Source: Elusimicrobiales bacterium (GTDB lineage Bacteria > Elusimicrobiota > Elusimicrobia > Elusimicrobiales > Elusimicrobiaceae). Taken from it: 64,000 nt of DNA. The translations under genes and the position numbers were made by a program. The notes under the pieces are model-generated. The model worked only from the letters and a program-made list of their open reading frames with translations. It had not been told where the DNA came from and searched no databases. The DNA lies in NCBI GenBank assembly GCA_041651175.1, contig JBAZJT010000001.1:62001-126000 (forward strand). The letters run 5' to 3'. Below, in pieces: positions 48,893 through 57,901 of the stretch (position 1 is its first letter; each line of letters starts with the position of its first letter).

Positions 48893-50131
48893 CTACAGGC
48901 CGGCCTGGGCGGCTAGTTTTTTGAAATCTTCAAAGTCCGGTTTTACGCGCAGCGGCTTTCCGGCGGTTTTCATGGCGCTTTCAATGTCTTTAAGGCCGTT
49001 GCCGGTGATGACGGCAACCGCCGTTTCCCCTTTTTTCACAAGCCCCTGCGCGGCAGCTTTTTTGACGCCGGCATAGGCCGCCGCGCCCGCCGGCTCGGCA
49101 AACACCCCGGCGCCGCGCGCAAGCTCCGGGATGGCGGCCAGTATCTGCTCGTCGGTAACCGTGATGGCCAAGCCGCCGGATTCCTTGAGCGCGGTTACGG
49201 CGGCCATGCCGTCCCTGGGCAGGCTGACGGAAATGCTGTCGGCCACGGTTTTGCCGCTTACGGGGCGGATTTCGCCGTCTTTGCTTTCAAACGCCAGCTT
49301 GATGGCGTTGGAATGCTCCGCCTGCACCGCAACAAGCTGCGGCAGCTTGTCTATGATGCCCAGCTTTTTGAAATCCGAGACCCCCTTCCACAGCCCGCTT
49401 ATGATATTTCCGTCTCCGGCAGAGACAAACACCTTGTCCGGTATTTTCCAGCCCATCTGCTCGCAGATTTCAAAGGCGCAGGTTTTCTTGCCCTCGCGGG
49501 TGAAGGGGTTGTAGCCGGTGTTGCGGTTGTGCCAGCCGTATTCGCGGGACGCCCTGACGCACAGGTCAAACGCGTCGTCGTAGCTGCCATCCACCATGAC
49601 CACAGCCGCGCCGAAAACCAGTATCTGCGCCACCTTGGGCGCGGGCGCGGTCCTGGGGACAAAAATGACGGTTTTCATATCCAGCGAAGCGGTCATGCAC
49701 GCCAGCGAGGCCGCCGCGTTTCCGGTGGAGGCGGCGGTTATGGTTTCCGCCTTCACTTCCCGCGCGCAAGCGGCGGCGACGGCGCTGGCCCGGTCTTTTA
49801 ACGAGCAGGTGGGGTTGCGCCCCTCGTCTTTTATATACAACGCGGAAATGCCCAGGGCAGAGGCCAGTTTGTCCGCGCTGTAAAGCGGCGTCCAGCCGAC
49901 CTGCGGCGGCGGAAAGAGCTTTTCATCCTCAACCGGCAGGATGTCCAGATAGCGCAGCATGCTGCGGTCCGTGTTGGCTTCCAGCGTTTTGCGGGTGAGC
50001 CGTTTTTTTATGAGGTTGTAGTCGTACGAGACGTCCAGATTGCCGCCGCAGGAGAGGCAGTTGTATTCCGCCTGGCCCGGCTTGTACTGCCTGCCGCAGC
50101 GTATGCAGGTGAAACCCGGCGCTTTTTTCAT
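48893..50131 (-). CDS. thrC: Threonine synthase
   Basis: A 412-residue PLP enzyme that converts O-phosphohomoserine to threonine. It has an N-terminal zinc-ribbon (CIRCGRQYKPGQAEYNCLSCGG, about 9-30), typical of this class of ThrC. The PLP lysine lies in EGRNPTCSLKDRASAVAA (about 101-118), followed by the phosphate loop ASTGNAAASLACM and VSAGDGNIISGLWKG. It follows the carbamate kinase gene by 2 bases on the minus strand. No other threonine genes are in the window. Confidence 0.95.
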   Translation of the reverse strand: MKKAPGFTCIRCGRQYKPGQAEYNCLSCGGNLDVSYDYNLIKKRLTRKTLEANTDRSMLRYLDILPVEDEKLFPPPQVGWTPLYSADKLASALGISALYIKDEGRNPTCSLKDRASAVAAACAREVKAETITAASTGNAAASLACMTASLDMKTVIFVPRTAPAPKVAQILVFGAAVVMVDGSYDDAFDLCVRASREYGWHNRNTGYNPFTREGKKTCAFEICEQMGWKIPDKVFVSAGDGNIISGLWKGVSDFKKLGIIDKLPQLVAVQAEHSNAIKLAFESKDGEIRPVSGKTVADSISVSLPRDGMAAVTALKESGGLAITVTDEQILAAIPELARGAGVFAEPAGAAAYAGVKKAAAQGLVKKGETAVAVITGNGLKDIESAMKTAGKPLRVKPDFEDFKKLAAQAGL

Positions 50132-50133
50132 AG

Positions 50134-51243
50134 TCAGGGCGTTACGGTAGTGCCGGCTTTGCCTTTGAGGGTTTCCTCGAAAAGCTCGGTTTTTGTTATA
50201 TAGGCTATGCTGCCGCCGTTTTTAACGAACTCTATGGCGGCTTTTATTTTCGGCCCCATGCTGCCGGCGGGGAAGGGGCAGGGCTTGCGCTCGTAAAGCT
50301 CCTGCGCCTCTTTGAGTGTCAGCCGGCGCAGGTCAACCTGGTCCGGCTGCTGGTAATTGAGCTTGGCGCCGTCCTCGCCGGTGAATATGGTGAGGCTGAC
50401 ATTGATTTCGTGGCCGCGGGCTCTGGCCGTTTTCATCAGGCTGGCGCCCAGAAGCGCGGAGGCCAGGTCCTTGTCCACCACAGCCTCAACGCCGCGATAG
50501 ACTATTGCAGGCGCCACGCCGGGTTTATGCTTGCGGCGGAACACCACACCATAACCGGCGCGGTAAATCTCCTCTCTGTCCTTTATCTCCGGCCTGACCT
50601 CCACCACGGGGATGCCGCCGCCGCCGACGGTGATTGGTATCATCCCCGCGTCCAGCACGGCCTGAACGCCGTCCAGCTCGGCTATGTACTTCGGAACCGG
50701 CGAGGGGACCACCTTGCGCCAGATTTCGCCGCCTCTGGCGTCTTTCTTGTAGAGCTTGACCACCCAACCCTCGGTTTTTGCGAACTCATGCGCCTTTTCC
50801 TTTGTATAAGACGGGCCTATGAATTTGGACGGAGTTTTGAAATCGGGGTCGTTTTCATCCACCACCACCTGCGTTATCACGCCGCAGGTTTTCCGGTCTA
50901 TGCCGCGCATGCGCAGTTCGCTGTCCAACTGGCCCAGCATGTAGGCCATCGCGCCCTGGGTGTCTGCCCCACACACGTCCAGCGGCAGCGGCGGCAGTAT
51001 GGGGCGCGAATACTCCGAGCGCAGGAATATATTGCCCACCTGCGGCCCGTTGCCGTGCGTGAGGATGAAGGAATCCAGCGGATGCTTTTCTACTATATCC
51101 GCCACGAAGCGGCAGGTGCGCGCGGTCTTCTGCCATTGCAGCGGAATGCCGGGCGCCACCGGCTTGCCGGTTTTGGGGTCGATTTCGCCGACGGGGGCGA
51201 CTTCGTTGCCCCCGAAGGCGAAAATCCTCACCGTCCTTTTCAT
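50134..51243 (-). CDS. arcC: Carbamate kinase-like amino acid kinase
   Basis: A 369-residue amino-acid-kinase fold protein. The carbamate kinase signatures are present: the N-terminal FGGNEVAP, LTHGNGPQVGNIFLR (about 62-76), PITVGGGGIPVV (about 202-213) and VVDKDLASALLGASL (about 256-270). It makes ATP from carbamoyl phosphate in arginine, agmatine or purine fermentation, or the reverse. It is about 50 residues longer than most carbamate kinases, with an extra segment around 145-185 (GPSYTKEKAHEFAK and KKDARGGEIWRKV). No arginine deiminase genes are adjacent, so the pathway is unclear. It starts one base after the PPIase stop. Confidence 0.88.
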   Translation of the reverse strand: MKRTVRIFAFGGNEVAPVGEIDPKTGKPVAPGIPLQWQKTARTCRFVADIVEKHPLDSFILTHGNGPQVGNIFLRSEYSRPILPPLPLDVCGADTQGAMAYMLGQLDSELRMRGIDRKTCGVITQVVVDENDPDFKTPSKFIGPSYTKEKAHEFAKTEGWVVKLYKKDARGGEIWRKVVPSPVPKYIAELDGVQAVLDAGMIPITVGGGGIPVVEVRPEIKDREEIYRAGYGVVFRRKHKPGVAPAIVYRGVEAVVDKDLASALLGASLMKTARARGHEINVSLTIFTGEDGAKLNYQQPDQVDLRRLTLKEAQELYERKPCPFPAGSMGPKIKAAIEFVKNGGSIAYITKTELFEETLKGKAGTTVTP

Positions 51244-52101
51244 CTAGTAAACCTTGATTTTAGCTTCGGCGCGCAGCTGCTTTATCATCTCTGGAACGGC
51301 CTGGCCCACCTTCTGCTGCTGCAGCACGGAGCTTATCTGGTCCTTGAGCGCGGCGAATTCTGCGGGCGCCGCCGGCACGGCCTTTATCATCTTGACTACG
51401 ATGAACACGTTGTTGCCGTTTATCACTTGGGAGGTTTCTCCGGGCTGCAATGCGAACACCGCCTTTTCCACATCCGCGGGAAGCTGTCCTTTGTATATGA
51501 CAACCGGCGAGCCGTCCGCAGGGCAGAGCTTGTTCGCCGTGCATTTGGCCACGGCCAGATTTTTGAAGTCGGCCCCGGCTTTCACAGCGGACAGCATGTC
51601 CTGCGCCTCCTGGCTGCTCGGAACAGAAAGCTGAACCGCGGAAACGCCTTCCGGCTTGTCCAGGCTTTTCTTGTTCAGCTTGAAGAAAGCCTCCGCGTCG
51701 GCATCGGTGGTCTTGATGTCAAACTTTTTGACAGCCAGCGCCTCTGCCAGGGTTTTGATGCGAATCTGGTTGCGCACCACATCCTCGCTTATGCCCTGCG
51801 CCTTGAGATTGGCCGTGAAATCCTCGGCCTGTTTCCCCTGGCCCTTGAGATTCTGGAGGTTTTTATCCACGGACGCGGCATCAACCGTGATTTTCTGCTT
51901 GGCGGCTTCCTGGAGTATGAGCCGTTCGTTTATGAGGTCGTTTGTCAGGTTGACGCCGAACAGCGACCAGAGCCTTGCGTCCACATCGCTTTTCTTGATT
52001 GCCTCGCCATTGACTTCTGCGGCTCTGTCGGAGCCTTTTTGCGCGGCGAACGCAATGCCCGCACACACCATGGCGGCAACACATATTACCAGCTTTTTCA
52101 T
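51244..52101 (-). CDS. Periplasmic SurA/PpiC-like peptidyl-prolyl isomerase
   Basis: A 285-residue protein with a clean signal peptide (1-19, ending AFAAQ), a SurA N-like helical chaperone region (about 28-150, AAEVNGEAIKKSDVDARLW) and a parvulin-like domain (about 155-255) with VSAVQLSVPSSQEAQDML and ALQPGETSQVINGNNVFIVVKM. It would help outer-membrane protein folding. The catalytic parvulin signature is imperfect, so it may act mainly as a chaperone. AAGGAGAATGAG precedes the ATG; the next gene starts immediately at its stop. Confidence 0.85.
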   Translation of the reverse strand: MKKLVICVAAMVCAGIAFAAQKGSDRAAEVNGEAIKKSDVDARLWSLFGVNLTNDLINERLILQEAAKQKITVDAASVDKNLQNLKGQGKQAEDFTANLKAQGISEDVVRNQIRIKTLAEALAVKKFDIKTTDADAEAFFKLNKKSLDKPEGVSAVQLSVPSSQEAQDMLSAVKAGADFKNLAVAKCTANKLCPADGSPVVIYKGQLPADVEKAVFALQPGETSQVINGNNVFIVVKMIKAVPAAPAEFAALKDQISSVLQQQKVGQAVPEMIKQLRAEAKIKVY

Positions 52102-52230
52102 ATCTCATTCTCCTTGATATACAACCTGCCGGACTGTTGCGCGGCTGCGCGTCCGCCGGGCAAACTCCGTATCGCCTGCCGGCATTGGCCGGCCCTTCCA
52201 ATTCAGCTACATTCTACCTTTGCGCCGCCG

Positions 52231-53223
52231 TCAATGCAATCCGAGGCCACGCCGCAGTGAGGCTATCTGCTCCCGGCTGCCCAGGGCTATGACAACATCA
52301 CCCTCGGCCAGCCGCATGTCCGGCGCGGGGTTCATCTCGTAATCCACGGCGCCGCGCCGCCTGACGGCCACGGCCAGCGCCGCGCCGCCCTGCGCGCCCT
52401 TTATATCGCCCAGCAGGACAGGGGTCCTGATTTCCACATCCTCAAAACGGTAGGCGTTTCTGGCCTCGCGCAGCATGTTGTCCAGGAAAGTAACAGTGGC
52501 GGGCCGCACCATTTCCGAGACCATGCGCAGCCCCCCTATATGCCCCGGATTTATGACCGCGTCCGCCCCGCTGCGCATGAGCTTCTGGCGCACCTCCTCG
52601 GAGCGCTGGGCGCTTATTATGCGCGAAGCCTGGTTCAGCAGCCGCCCGGTAAGCGCGGCGAAGGCATTATCCTTGTCGTTGTTAAGGCAGCAGAACAGCC
52701 CCGCGGCGCGCTCCATCCCCGCCTCCTTGAGGGTTTTATCCTCCGTGGCGTCGCCGCGGACAGTCAGCCATCCGCGCTCCACAAGCCTGGCGGCGGAGGC
52801 CGCGTCCATTTCCACCATGACAAAAGACCTGCCCGTTTTTGCCAGTTCCTCCGCGATGGAGAGTCCGGCCCGGCTCGCGCCGCAGACGATGTAATGCCCC
52901 GCCAGCGATTTTATCTGCTTGTCCATTTTTCTTCTCCTGAAAGCGTCTGTGAGATGGCCGCCCACAATCAGCGCGGTGAACATGGAAAACGCATAGGCCA
53001 TTATTCCCAGCCCGCCGAATATAAGCAGCATGGTGAAAATCCGCCCGTGCGGCGACAGCGGGTGCGTCTCCCCGTAGCCGATGGTGGCCAGGGTTATGAC
53101 GGTCATGTAAAGCGAATCCGCCAGATTCCAGCCCTCTATAATCATGTAGCCGGACACGCCCGCCGCCAATACGGACAGCATGAGGGCCGCCACGGTGATA
53201 ATTTCCGTTCTTGATATTTTCAT
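52231..53223 (-). CDS. Two-helix potassium channel with RCK (TrkA-N/TrkA-C) domains
   Basis: A 330-residue channel: membrane helix 1 (about 8-30), pore loop with selectivity filter TLATIGYGETHP (about 44-55), membrane helix 2 (about 62-88), then a cytoplasmic RCK Rossmann domain (HYIVCGASRAGLSIAEELAKTG, about 109-130) and a TrkA-C domain (about 240-325). The GYG filter indicates K+ selectivity, and the layout equals MthK-type or Kch channels gated by ligands on the RCK ring. It overlaps the TPR gene by 4 bases. The 129 bases to the PPIase gene contain no recognised feature. Confidence 0.93.
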   Translation of the reverse strand: MKISRTEIITVAALMLSVLAAGVSGYMIIEGWNLADSLYMTVITLATIGYGETHPLSPHGRIFTMLLIFGGLGIMAYAFSMFTALIVGGHLTDAFRRRKMDKQIKSLAGHYIVCGASRAGLSIAEELAKTGRSFVMVEMDAASAARLVERGWLTVRGDATEDKTLKEAGMERAAGLFCCLNNDKDNAFAALTGRLLNQASRIISAQRSEEVRQKLMRSGADAVINPGHIGGLRMVSEMVRPATVTFLDNMLREARNAYRFEDVEIRTPVLLGDIKGAQGGAALAVAVRRRGAVDYEMNPAPDMRLAEGDVVIALGSREQIASLRRGLGLH

Positions 53224-54566
53224 TGCTCTATGGCGTCAGATATCCCCCCGTATTTGTCGCAAAGCTTCTGCTTGGGCGAGCCGCCCAGCCCGAAAAATCC
53301 GGTGCTGCCGGAGCCGGAGGTGTCCGTATCGCCGCTGCGGTAGCGGTAGATATGCGAGGCCAGCGCGCCCATATCCTTTCTCATGCCGGTGGTGTCTATG
53401 AAATAGCGCTTGCGTTTTTTACCGTCGCCAAGCATGATTTCGCGGATGCGCATGTCCAGTTTTTCAGTGAAAGTTTCCTCCGCGCAGTTGGTGGCCCGGC
53501 ACAGCCACAGGTATTCGGATTCGGATATTTCCATGTACTTGTCGCGTTTCATCTCGACTTCCAGCTTGTCGCTTTCGCTGAGCTTTTCCCACAGCGCGGG
53601 CGGCAGCGGCTCCGAAGGCAGGATATATTCCTTGCGGCCCAGCATGGCATAATAATAAACTTCCAGCCCGTCCGAGGAGAGCCGCCCCCCCTCCTTGGGG
53701 TCAAACACAAGGGCGCCGTTTTTGGCGCGCAGCTTAACCACATCCTTGAGCTTTATGCCTTTTTTCTCAAAAAACCGGACCGCGTCGCTGGATATATAGT
53801 TGCGGTAGACCAGATATCCCGCATAGCTGAACATAAGCCTGTACGTCGGGGTTCCGGTGTCTTTTTCCACGGTGTAGTCCGGCGGCAGCGCGCGCAGCCT
53901 TTTGGCCAGATAGTTGACGCCGCCGTACTCCTCCGCCCGCCTTATGTCCTTGAAAAGCAGTTTTGCTTCAGGGGAAAGCTCGCTCGCGTCGGACACCAGC
54001 GCGCGGCGGAATTTAAGCTCGGAGAGTATTTCGGCGTCGCTCATCACGGTCGGTTCCACGCGACGCAGCCCCTGTTTGGCCATTTCGTTGCCCGGTTCCA
54101 GCGCCAGCGCCCTGCGGTAATTTTCGGCGGCGGGAAACCAGTCCTTTTTTATCTCGCTGCAACGGCCCAGGCCGATTATGGAGTTGACTTCGCGCGGGTC
54201 TATGGCGGCGGCGCGGCGGTAGCGGTCCTCCGCCTCGTCCAGCTTGCCCTTTTTCACGGCTATGTCGCCCAGCCGGCTGTGGCAATAGGCCGCCAGCGGC
54301 GAGTTGGGGTCAATTTTTTCAAGCGCGTCCGTAAATTCCTGGGCGGCCTGGTCAAATTTTTTCAGCGTCATCAGCACGCCGGCCAGGCTGACATGCGCGC
54401 CCGCATCCTCCGGCCAGGAGGCTACGCATTCCCTGAATTTTGCCTCCGCTTCCGGCAGCCGGCGCTGGGCAAACAGTTCTTTTCCCGCGCTTGTGCAGGC
54501 CGCAAGCCGCCCCGGCGCGGGCGCGGCGGCAACAGCCACGGACAAAGCCAGCGCGGCGGCAATCAT
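53220..54566 (-). CDS. Exported tetratricopeptide-repeat protein
   Basis: A 448-residue protein with a signal peptide (about 1-15) and about four TPR units (about 20-165; for example AGKELFAQRRLPEAEAKFRE and LGDIAVKKGKLDEAEDRYRR), followed by a C-terminal region of unknown fold (about 190-410) and a low-complexity Gly/Ser tail (TSGSGSTGFFGLGGSP). It is probably a periplasmic scaffold. It lies between htpX and the potassium channel with 4-base overlaps on both sides, so the three are co-transcribed; the link between them is not evident. Confidence 0.75.
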   Translation of the reverse strand: MIAAALALSVAVAAAPAPGRLAACTSAGKELFAQRRLPEAEAKFRECVASWPEDAGAHVSLAGVLMTLKKFDQAAQEFTDALEKIDPNSPLAAYCHSRLGDIAVKKGKLDEAEDRYRRAAAIDPREVNSIIGLGRCSEIKKDWFPAAENYRRALALEPGNEMAKQGLRRVEPTVMSDAEILSELKFRRALVSDASELSPEAKLLFKDIRRAEEYGGVNYLAKRLRALPPDYTVEKDTGTPTYRLMFSYAGYLVYRNYISSDAVRFFEKKGIKLKDVVKLRAKNGALVFDPKEGGRLSSDGLEVYYYAMLGRKEYILPSEPLPPALWEKLSESDKLEVEMKRDKYMEISESEYLWLCRATNCAEETFTEKLDMRIREIMLGDGKKRKRYFIDTTGMRKDMGALASHIYRYRSGDTDTSGSGSTGFFGLGGSPKQKLCDKYGGISDAIEQ

Positions 54567-55606
54567 GACGCGCCTCCGGCATAAGCCATCATTTTAAGCG
54601 CGGTTATGCGCCGGCCCATGGGCGGATGAGTGGCCAGAATGTCGGCCACTAGACCTTCCTTATCATCAAAGAGGCCGCCGCGCGGATCGGATATGCACAT
54701 ATGCGCCACGCCTTCGCGGTTCATAAGCCGGGTGGGGGAGGCCGCCGCGCGGATTTTCTCCAGCGCGCGGGCCAGCGCCAGCGGATTGCGTGTAAGCTCG
54801 GCCCCTGTGGCGTCTGCCAGGTATTCCCGCTTGCGCGACACCGCCGTGGCCAGCAGCTGCGCAATGACCGGCGCCAGTATCACCAGCGCAAGCCACAACA
54901 CGAAAACCACGATATTGCCGCCGCTTTTGCCTTTCCCGCGCGAGCCGCCTCCTGCCCGCACAGAGCGTCCCGCCCAGTCGCTCAGCAACGCCAGCGCGCC
55001 GCAGAGCGCGGCAATCATTGTCATCAGCCGTATGTCGTAATTCCTGACATGGCTCATCTCGTGGGCGACCACGGCCTGCAACTCCTCCCGCGAAAGGCAG
55101 TCCAGCAGTCCCTGCGTAACGGCTATTTTAGCCCCGCCTGGCGAAAAGCCTGTCGCGAAAGCATTGGGGTCCGCGTCGGGCACAACATAAACCTGCGGCG
55201 GCGGCAGGCCGGCGGCTATGCTCATCTCCTCGGCGATATTGACAAGCTGCTTTTCCTTGTCGTCCAGCGGGTTGGGCGGACGCGCCATGCAGGAAGACAA
55301 TATCATCCCCGGCCCGTTGAAAACAGAGTTCAGCAGCATCCCGCAGGCAAAAAGCAGGCTTGCAATAGTCCCGTAGGGAACGCTGTCGGTCCGGCGCGGC
55401 AGTTCGGCATGCGCGCGCGCGCGGGCACGGCGGTGTCCGGCATAGGCCATGACGCCGGGCGCCCCGTCAGGATTCAGCACGGGAAACGGCATTCCCAGCA
55501 TGAACACGTCAAACCCCAGCCCGATAAACATGAACAGCGCGAAAAACAGGGCCACTATGGCCGCCGTCCACCGCCGGTTGGATATCTGCTGTTCGTAAAT
55601 ATTCAC
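54563..55606 (-). CDS. htpX: HtpX-like M48 membrane metalloprotease
   Basis: A 347-residue zinc protease of the inner membrane. It has two N-terminal helices (about 15-40 and 82-102), the zinc motif VVAHEMSHVRNYD (HExxH, about 178-190), two further helices (about 195-215 and 235-260) and the third ligand region KREYLADATGAELTR. The start is taken as GTG at 55606, because the product then begins with NIYEQQISNRRW as HtpX proteins do; a longer frame upstream lacks support. The loop between helices 1 and 2 is enlarged by a basic HRRARARAHAELPRR segment. It heads the three-gene minus-strand operon. Confidence 0.9.
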   Translation of the reverse strand: MNIYEQQISNRRWTAAIVALFFALFMFIGLGFDVFMLGMPFPVLNPDGAPGVMAYAGHRRARARAHAELPRRTDSVPYGTIASLLFACGMLLNSVFNGPGMILSSCMARPPNPLDDKEKQLVNIAEEMSIAAGLPPPQVYVVPDADPNAFATGFSPGGAKIAVTQGLLDCLSREELQAVVAHEMSHVRNYDIRLMTMIAALCGALALLSDWAGRSVRAGGGSRGKGKSGGNIVVFVLWLALVILAPVIAQLLATAVSRKREYLADATGAELTRNPLALARALEKIRAAASPTRLMNREGVAHMCISDPRGGLFDDKEGLVADILATHPPMGRRITALKMMAYAGGAS

Positions 55607-55701
55607 AATACCAACGCTACCACAAGTTGAACGCCGCTGGCAAGGTTTTGCGCCCGTTTCGTTTCGGAAAGGCTCTGAAAAGTTTTTGTACAATTGCGCT
55701 G

Positions 55702-56940
55702 ATGGCAAACGCGCGCGCATTCCTTATATTCACCGGCACGGAACTGGTGCGGGGCAGGCTTAACTCCTACACCCCGCTGATTTGCGCCGAACTGGAAAAG
55801 CTGGGCGTTTCCGTCTGCGGGGAGACCACCCTGCCCGACTACGAGAATGCCGTCGCCCGCGCGATAAAAACCGCGCTGGGCTTGGCGGATATTGTCCTTG
55901 TAACCGGCGGGCTCGGCCCCACTTTTGACGATATAACGCGGCAGGCCGCCGCGCGGGCGGTTGGCGAAAAACTTGTCCTGTCGCCGGAACTGCTGCGCGG
56001 ACTTAAAGTGCGTTTTGCCAAACTGCGCCGCGAAATGCCGCCCACAAACGCGCGGCAGGCGCTGCTTATCCGGGGGGCGCGCGCGCTGCCCAACCCCGCC
56101 GGGACAGCGCCGGGGCAGGCGCTGCGGCTGGGAGGGAAGCTGCTGCTTCTCCAGCCCGGCCCGCTTGCCGAATGGCGGCCCATGTTCAAGCGCTATATCG
56201 CGCCCGAAATAAAGCGCGCCTTCCGGCTGCGCGGCGCGCCGCCCCGCGTTGACATCTCCATAGGCGACACCGCCGAATCCGCCGCCGCAGAGGCGCTGGC
56301 GCCGGTGATGGAGCGGTTCCCGGACGCGGAATACACCATTCTCGCCTCACCGGGCACGGTGCGCTTTCTGGCCGCGCCCGGCGGCAAAACCCCGGCGAAA
56401 GCCGCCGCGCAAATCCGGCGCATGTGCAGGGCCGCGCTGGGAGGCGCTGTTTTCGGCGAGGGCGGCGCCACGCTGTCCGGCGCGCTGGGCGCCGCGCTGG
56501 AAAAGCGGGGGCAGACGCTGGCCCTGGCCGAATCCTGCACCGGCGGGCTGGCCGCCAGCATGATAACCGACCGGCCCGGCAGCTCGCGCTATTTTCCGGG
56601 CGGTATCGTGGCCTATTCCAACGAAGCCAAAATAAAATTTCTGGGGGTGAGGCGCGCCACCATTAAAAAGCACGGCGCGGTATCCGCCCAATGCGCTCTG
56701 GAAATGGCCGCCGGCGCCAGGGCGGCCTTCGGCGCGGACTGGGGGCTGGCCATCACCGGCATAGCCGGGCCGGGCGGCGGAACCAGGCAAAAACCGGTGG
56801 GACTGGTCTATATCGCCGCCGCCGGGCCGGGCGGCAAAAGCGCGGCGCAGGAGCGGCGGTTCTGCTCCTCGCGCGAAAACAACAAGCTCTATTCCGCCGC
56901 CGCCGCGCTGAACCTGCTGCGAAAAATGATAAATTCATAG
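55702..56940 (+). CDS. cinA: CinA-family competence/damage-inducible protein
   Basis: A 412-residue two-domain protein. About 1-165 is a MoCF-like domain (TGTELVRGRLNSYTPLI, VLVTGGLGPTFDDITRQA) with ADP-ribose pyrophosphatase-type activity in relatives. About 250-412 is the CinA C-terminal nicotinamide-nucleotide amidase domain (LALAESCTGGLAASMITDRPG and ITGIAGPGGG). It takes part in NMN recycling and has been linked to DNA uptake. The ATG at 55702 has no Shine-Dalgarno; a -10-like TACAAT (55689-55694) ends 7 bases before it, suggesting leaderless initiation. An upstream extension of the frame is not favoured. Confidence 0.93.
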   Translation: MANARAFLIFTGTELVRGRLNSYTPLICAELEKLGVSVCGETTLPDYENAVARAIKTALGLADIVLVTGGLGPTFDDITRQAAARAVGEKLVLSPELLRGLKVRFAKLRREMPPTNARQALLIRGARALPNPAGTAPGQALRLGGKLLLLQPGPLAEWRPMFKRYIAPEIKRAFRLRGAPPRVDISIGDTAESAAAEALAPVMERFPDAEYTILASPGTVRFLAAPGGKTPAKAAAQIRRMCRAALGGAVFGEGGATLSGALGAALEKRGQTLALAESCTGGLAASMITDRPGSSRYFPGGIVAYSNEAKIKFLGVRRATIKKHGAVSAQCALEMAAGARAAFGADWGLAITGIAGPGGGTRQKPVGLVYIAAAGPGGKSAAQERRFCSSRENNKLYSAAAALNLLRKMINS

Positions 56941-56944
56941 GCCT

Positions 56945-57901
56945 ATGGCGAACAGAGTCCTTGTCGTCAACCTTAACCTGGCTGTAGACAAAACCGCCGT
57001 GGTGGACCGGCTGGACAAAGGCCGCATATACCGGCTGGCCGAAGTCAAAAGCCTGGCGGGCGGAAAGGGCGTCAATGTATCGCGCGCGCTGACGACGCTG
57101 GGCGTAAAGCCGCGCCTGACGGGCTTTCTGTCCGGGTATTCGGGCCGCTGGATTGCCGGCGCGCTGCGCCGCGAGGGGATTGAAAACCGCTGCGTGATAT
57201 TTTCGCCGGGGGAAAGCCGCCTCTGCCTGTCGGTCGTGGACGGGCGCGACGGCATCGCCACCGATTTCAACGAGGAAGGCAGCCCCGTCCCCGCAGCGGC
57301 GCGGCGGCGCTTTCTGAAAACCTATGCCGCCTGCCTGGGCGGCTGCGGGGCGGCGGTGTTTTCCGGCAGGATATGCAAAGGGCTGGGCGACGGCTTTTTC
57401 GCGCAGCTTATAAGGATAGCCAAAAAACGCGGCGCGCTCTGCGCGCTGGACACCAGCGGCCCCGCGCTGAAAGCCGCCGCCGCCGCGGGGCCGGAACTGG
57501 TAAAGCTCAACCGCGAGGAGTTTGAATACCTTTCCGGGGATAAACTTTCCGGCGGCGCGCTGTGCCGATTTTTCGCCAAAGCGCGCGCCGCAGGCACGGA
57601 ATACATAGTGGTTACCGACGGCCCGCATCCCGGCTGGGCTGTTACGCCGCAGAAGCTGTGGCGGTTTCGCCCGCCGGAGATAAAGCCGCTCTCCGCCGTG
57701 GGCGCGGGAGATTCGTTTATGGCCGGGCTGATTTGCGGCTTCGCGCGGGGCGCGGGCCGGCAGGAGTGCCTCAGGCTTGCGCTGGGCGCGGCGGCTTCCG
57801 ACTGCCTGTCGCTGGGCGCGGGAATTATCAGCAGGAAACAATGCCTTTATTTCGCGCGGCACGCCGCGCTTGAAAAAATACGCGAGGTATGCCATGCATA
57901 A
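56945..57901 (+). CDS. PfkB-family sugar kinase (1-phosphofructokinase-like)
   Basis: A 318-residue ribokinase-fold kinase. The N-terminal VVNLNLAVDKTAVVDRLDKGRIYRL and SLAGGKGVNVSRALTTLG (about 36-53) match the 1-phosphofructokinase/tagatose-6-phosphate kinase group, and the C-terminal signature AVGAGDSFMAGLICGFA (about 250-266) holds the catalytic Asp. It phosphorylates a sugar phosphate, most likely fructose-1-phosphate or tagatose-6-phosphate. No PTS or sugar transporter is adjacent. The 3' end overlaps the next gene by 8 bases. Confidence 0.9.
   Translation: MANRVLVVNLNLAVDKTAVVDRLDKGRIYRLAEVKSLAGGKGVNVSRALTTLGVKPRLTGFLSGYSGRWIAGALRREGIENRCVIFSPGESRLCLSVVDGRDGIATDFNEEGSPVPAAARRRFLKTYAACLGGCGAAVFSGRICKGLGDGFFAQLIRIAKKRGALCALDTSGPALKAAAAAGPELVKLNREEFEYLSGDKLSGGALCRFFAKARAAGTEYIVVTDGPHPGWAVTPQKLWRFRPPEIKPLSAVGAGDSFMAGLICGFARGAGRQECLRLALGAAASDCLSLGAGIISRKQCLYFARHAALEKIREVCHA

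Noticed and set aside
50410..52260. 616-codon open frame opposite carbamate kinase and the PPIase
   Set aside because: Antisense to two clear genes, no domain, no ribosome-binding site, composition typical of a shadow frame.
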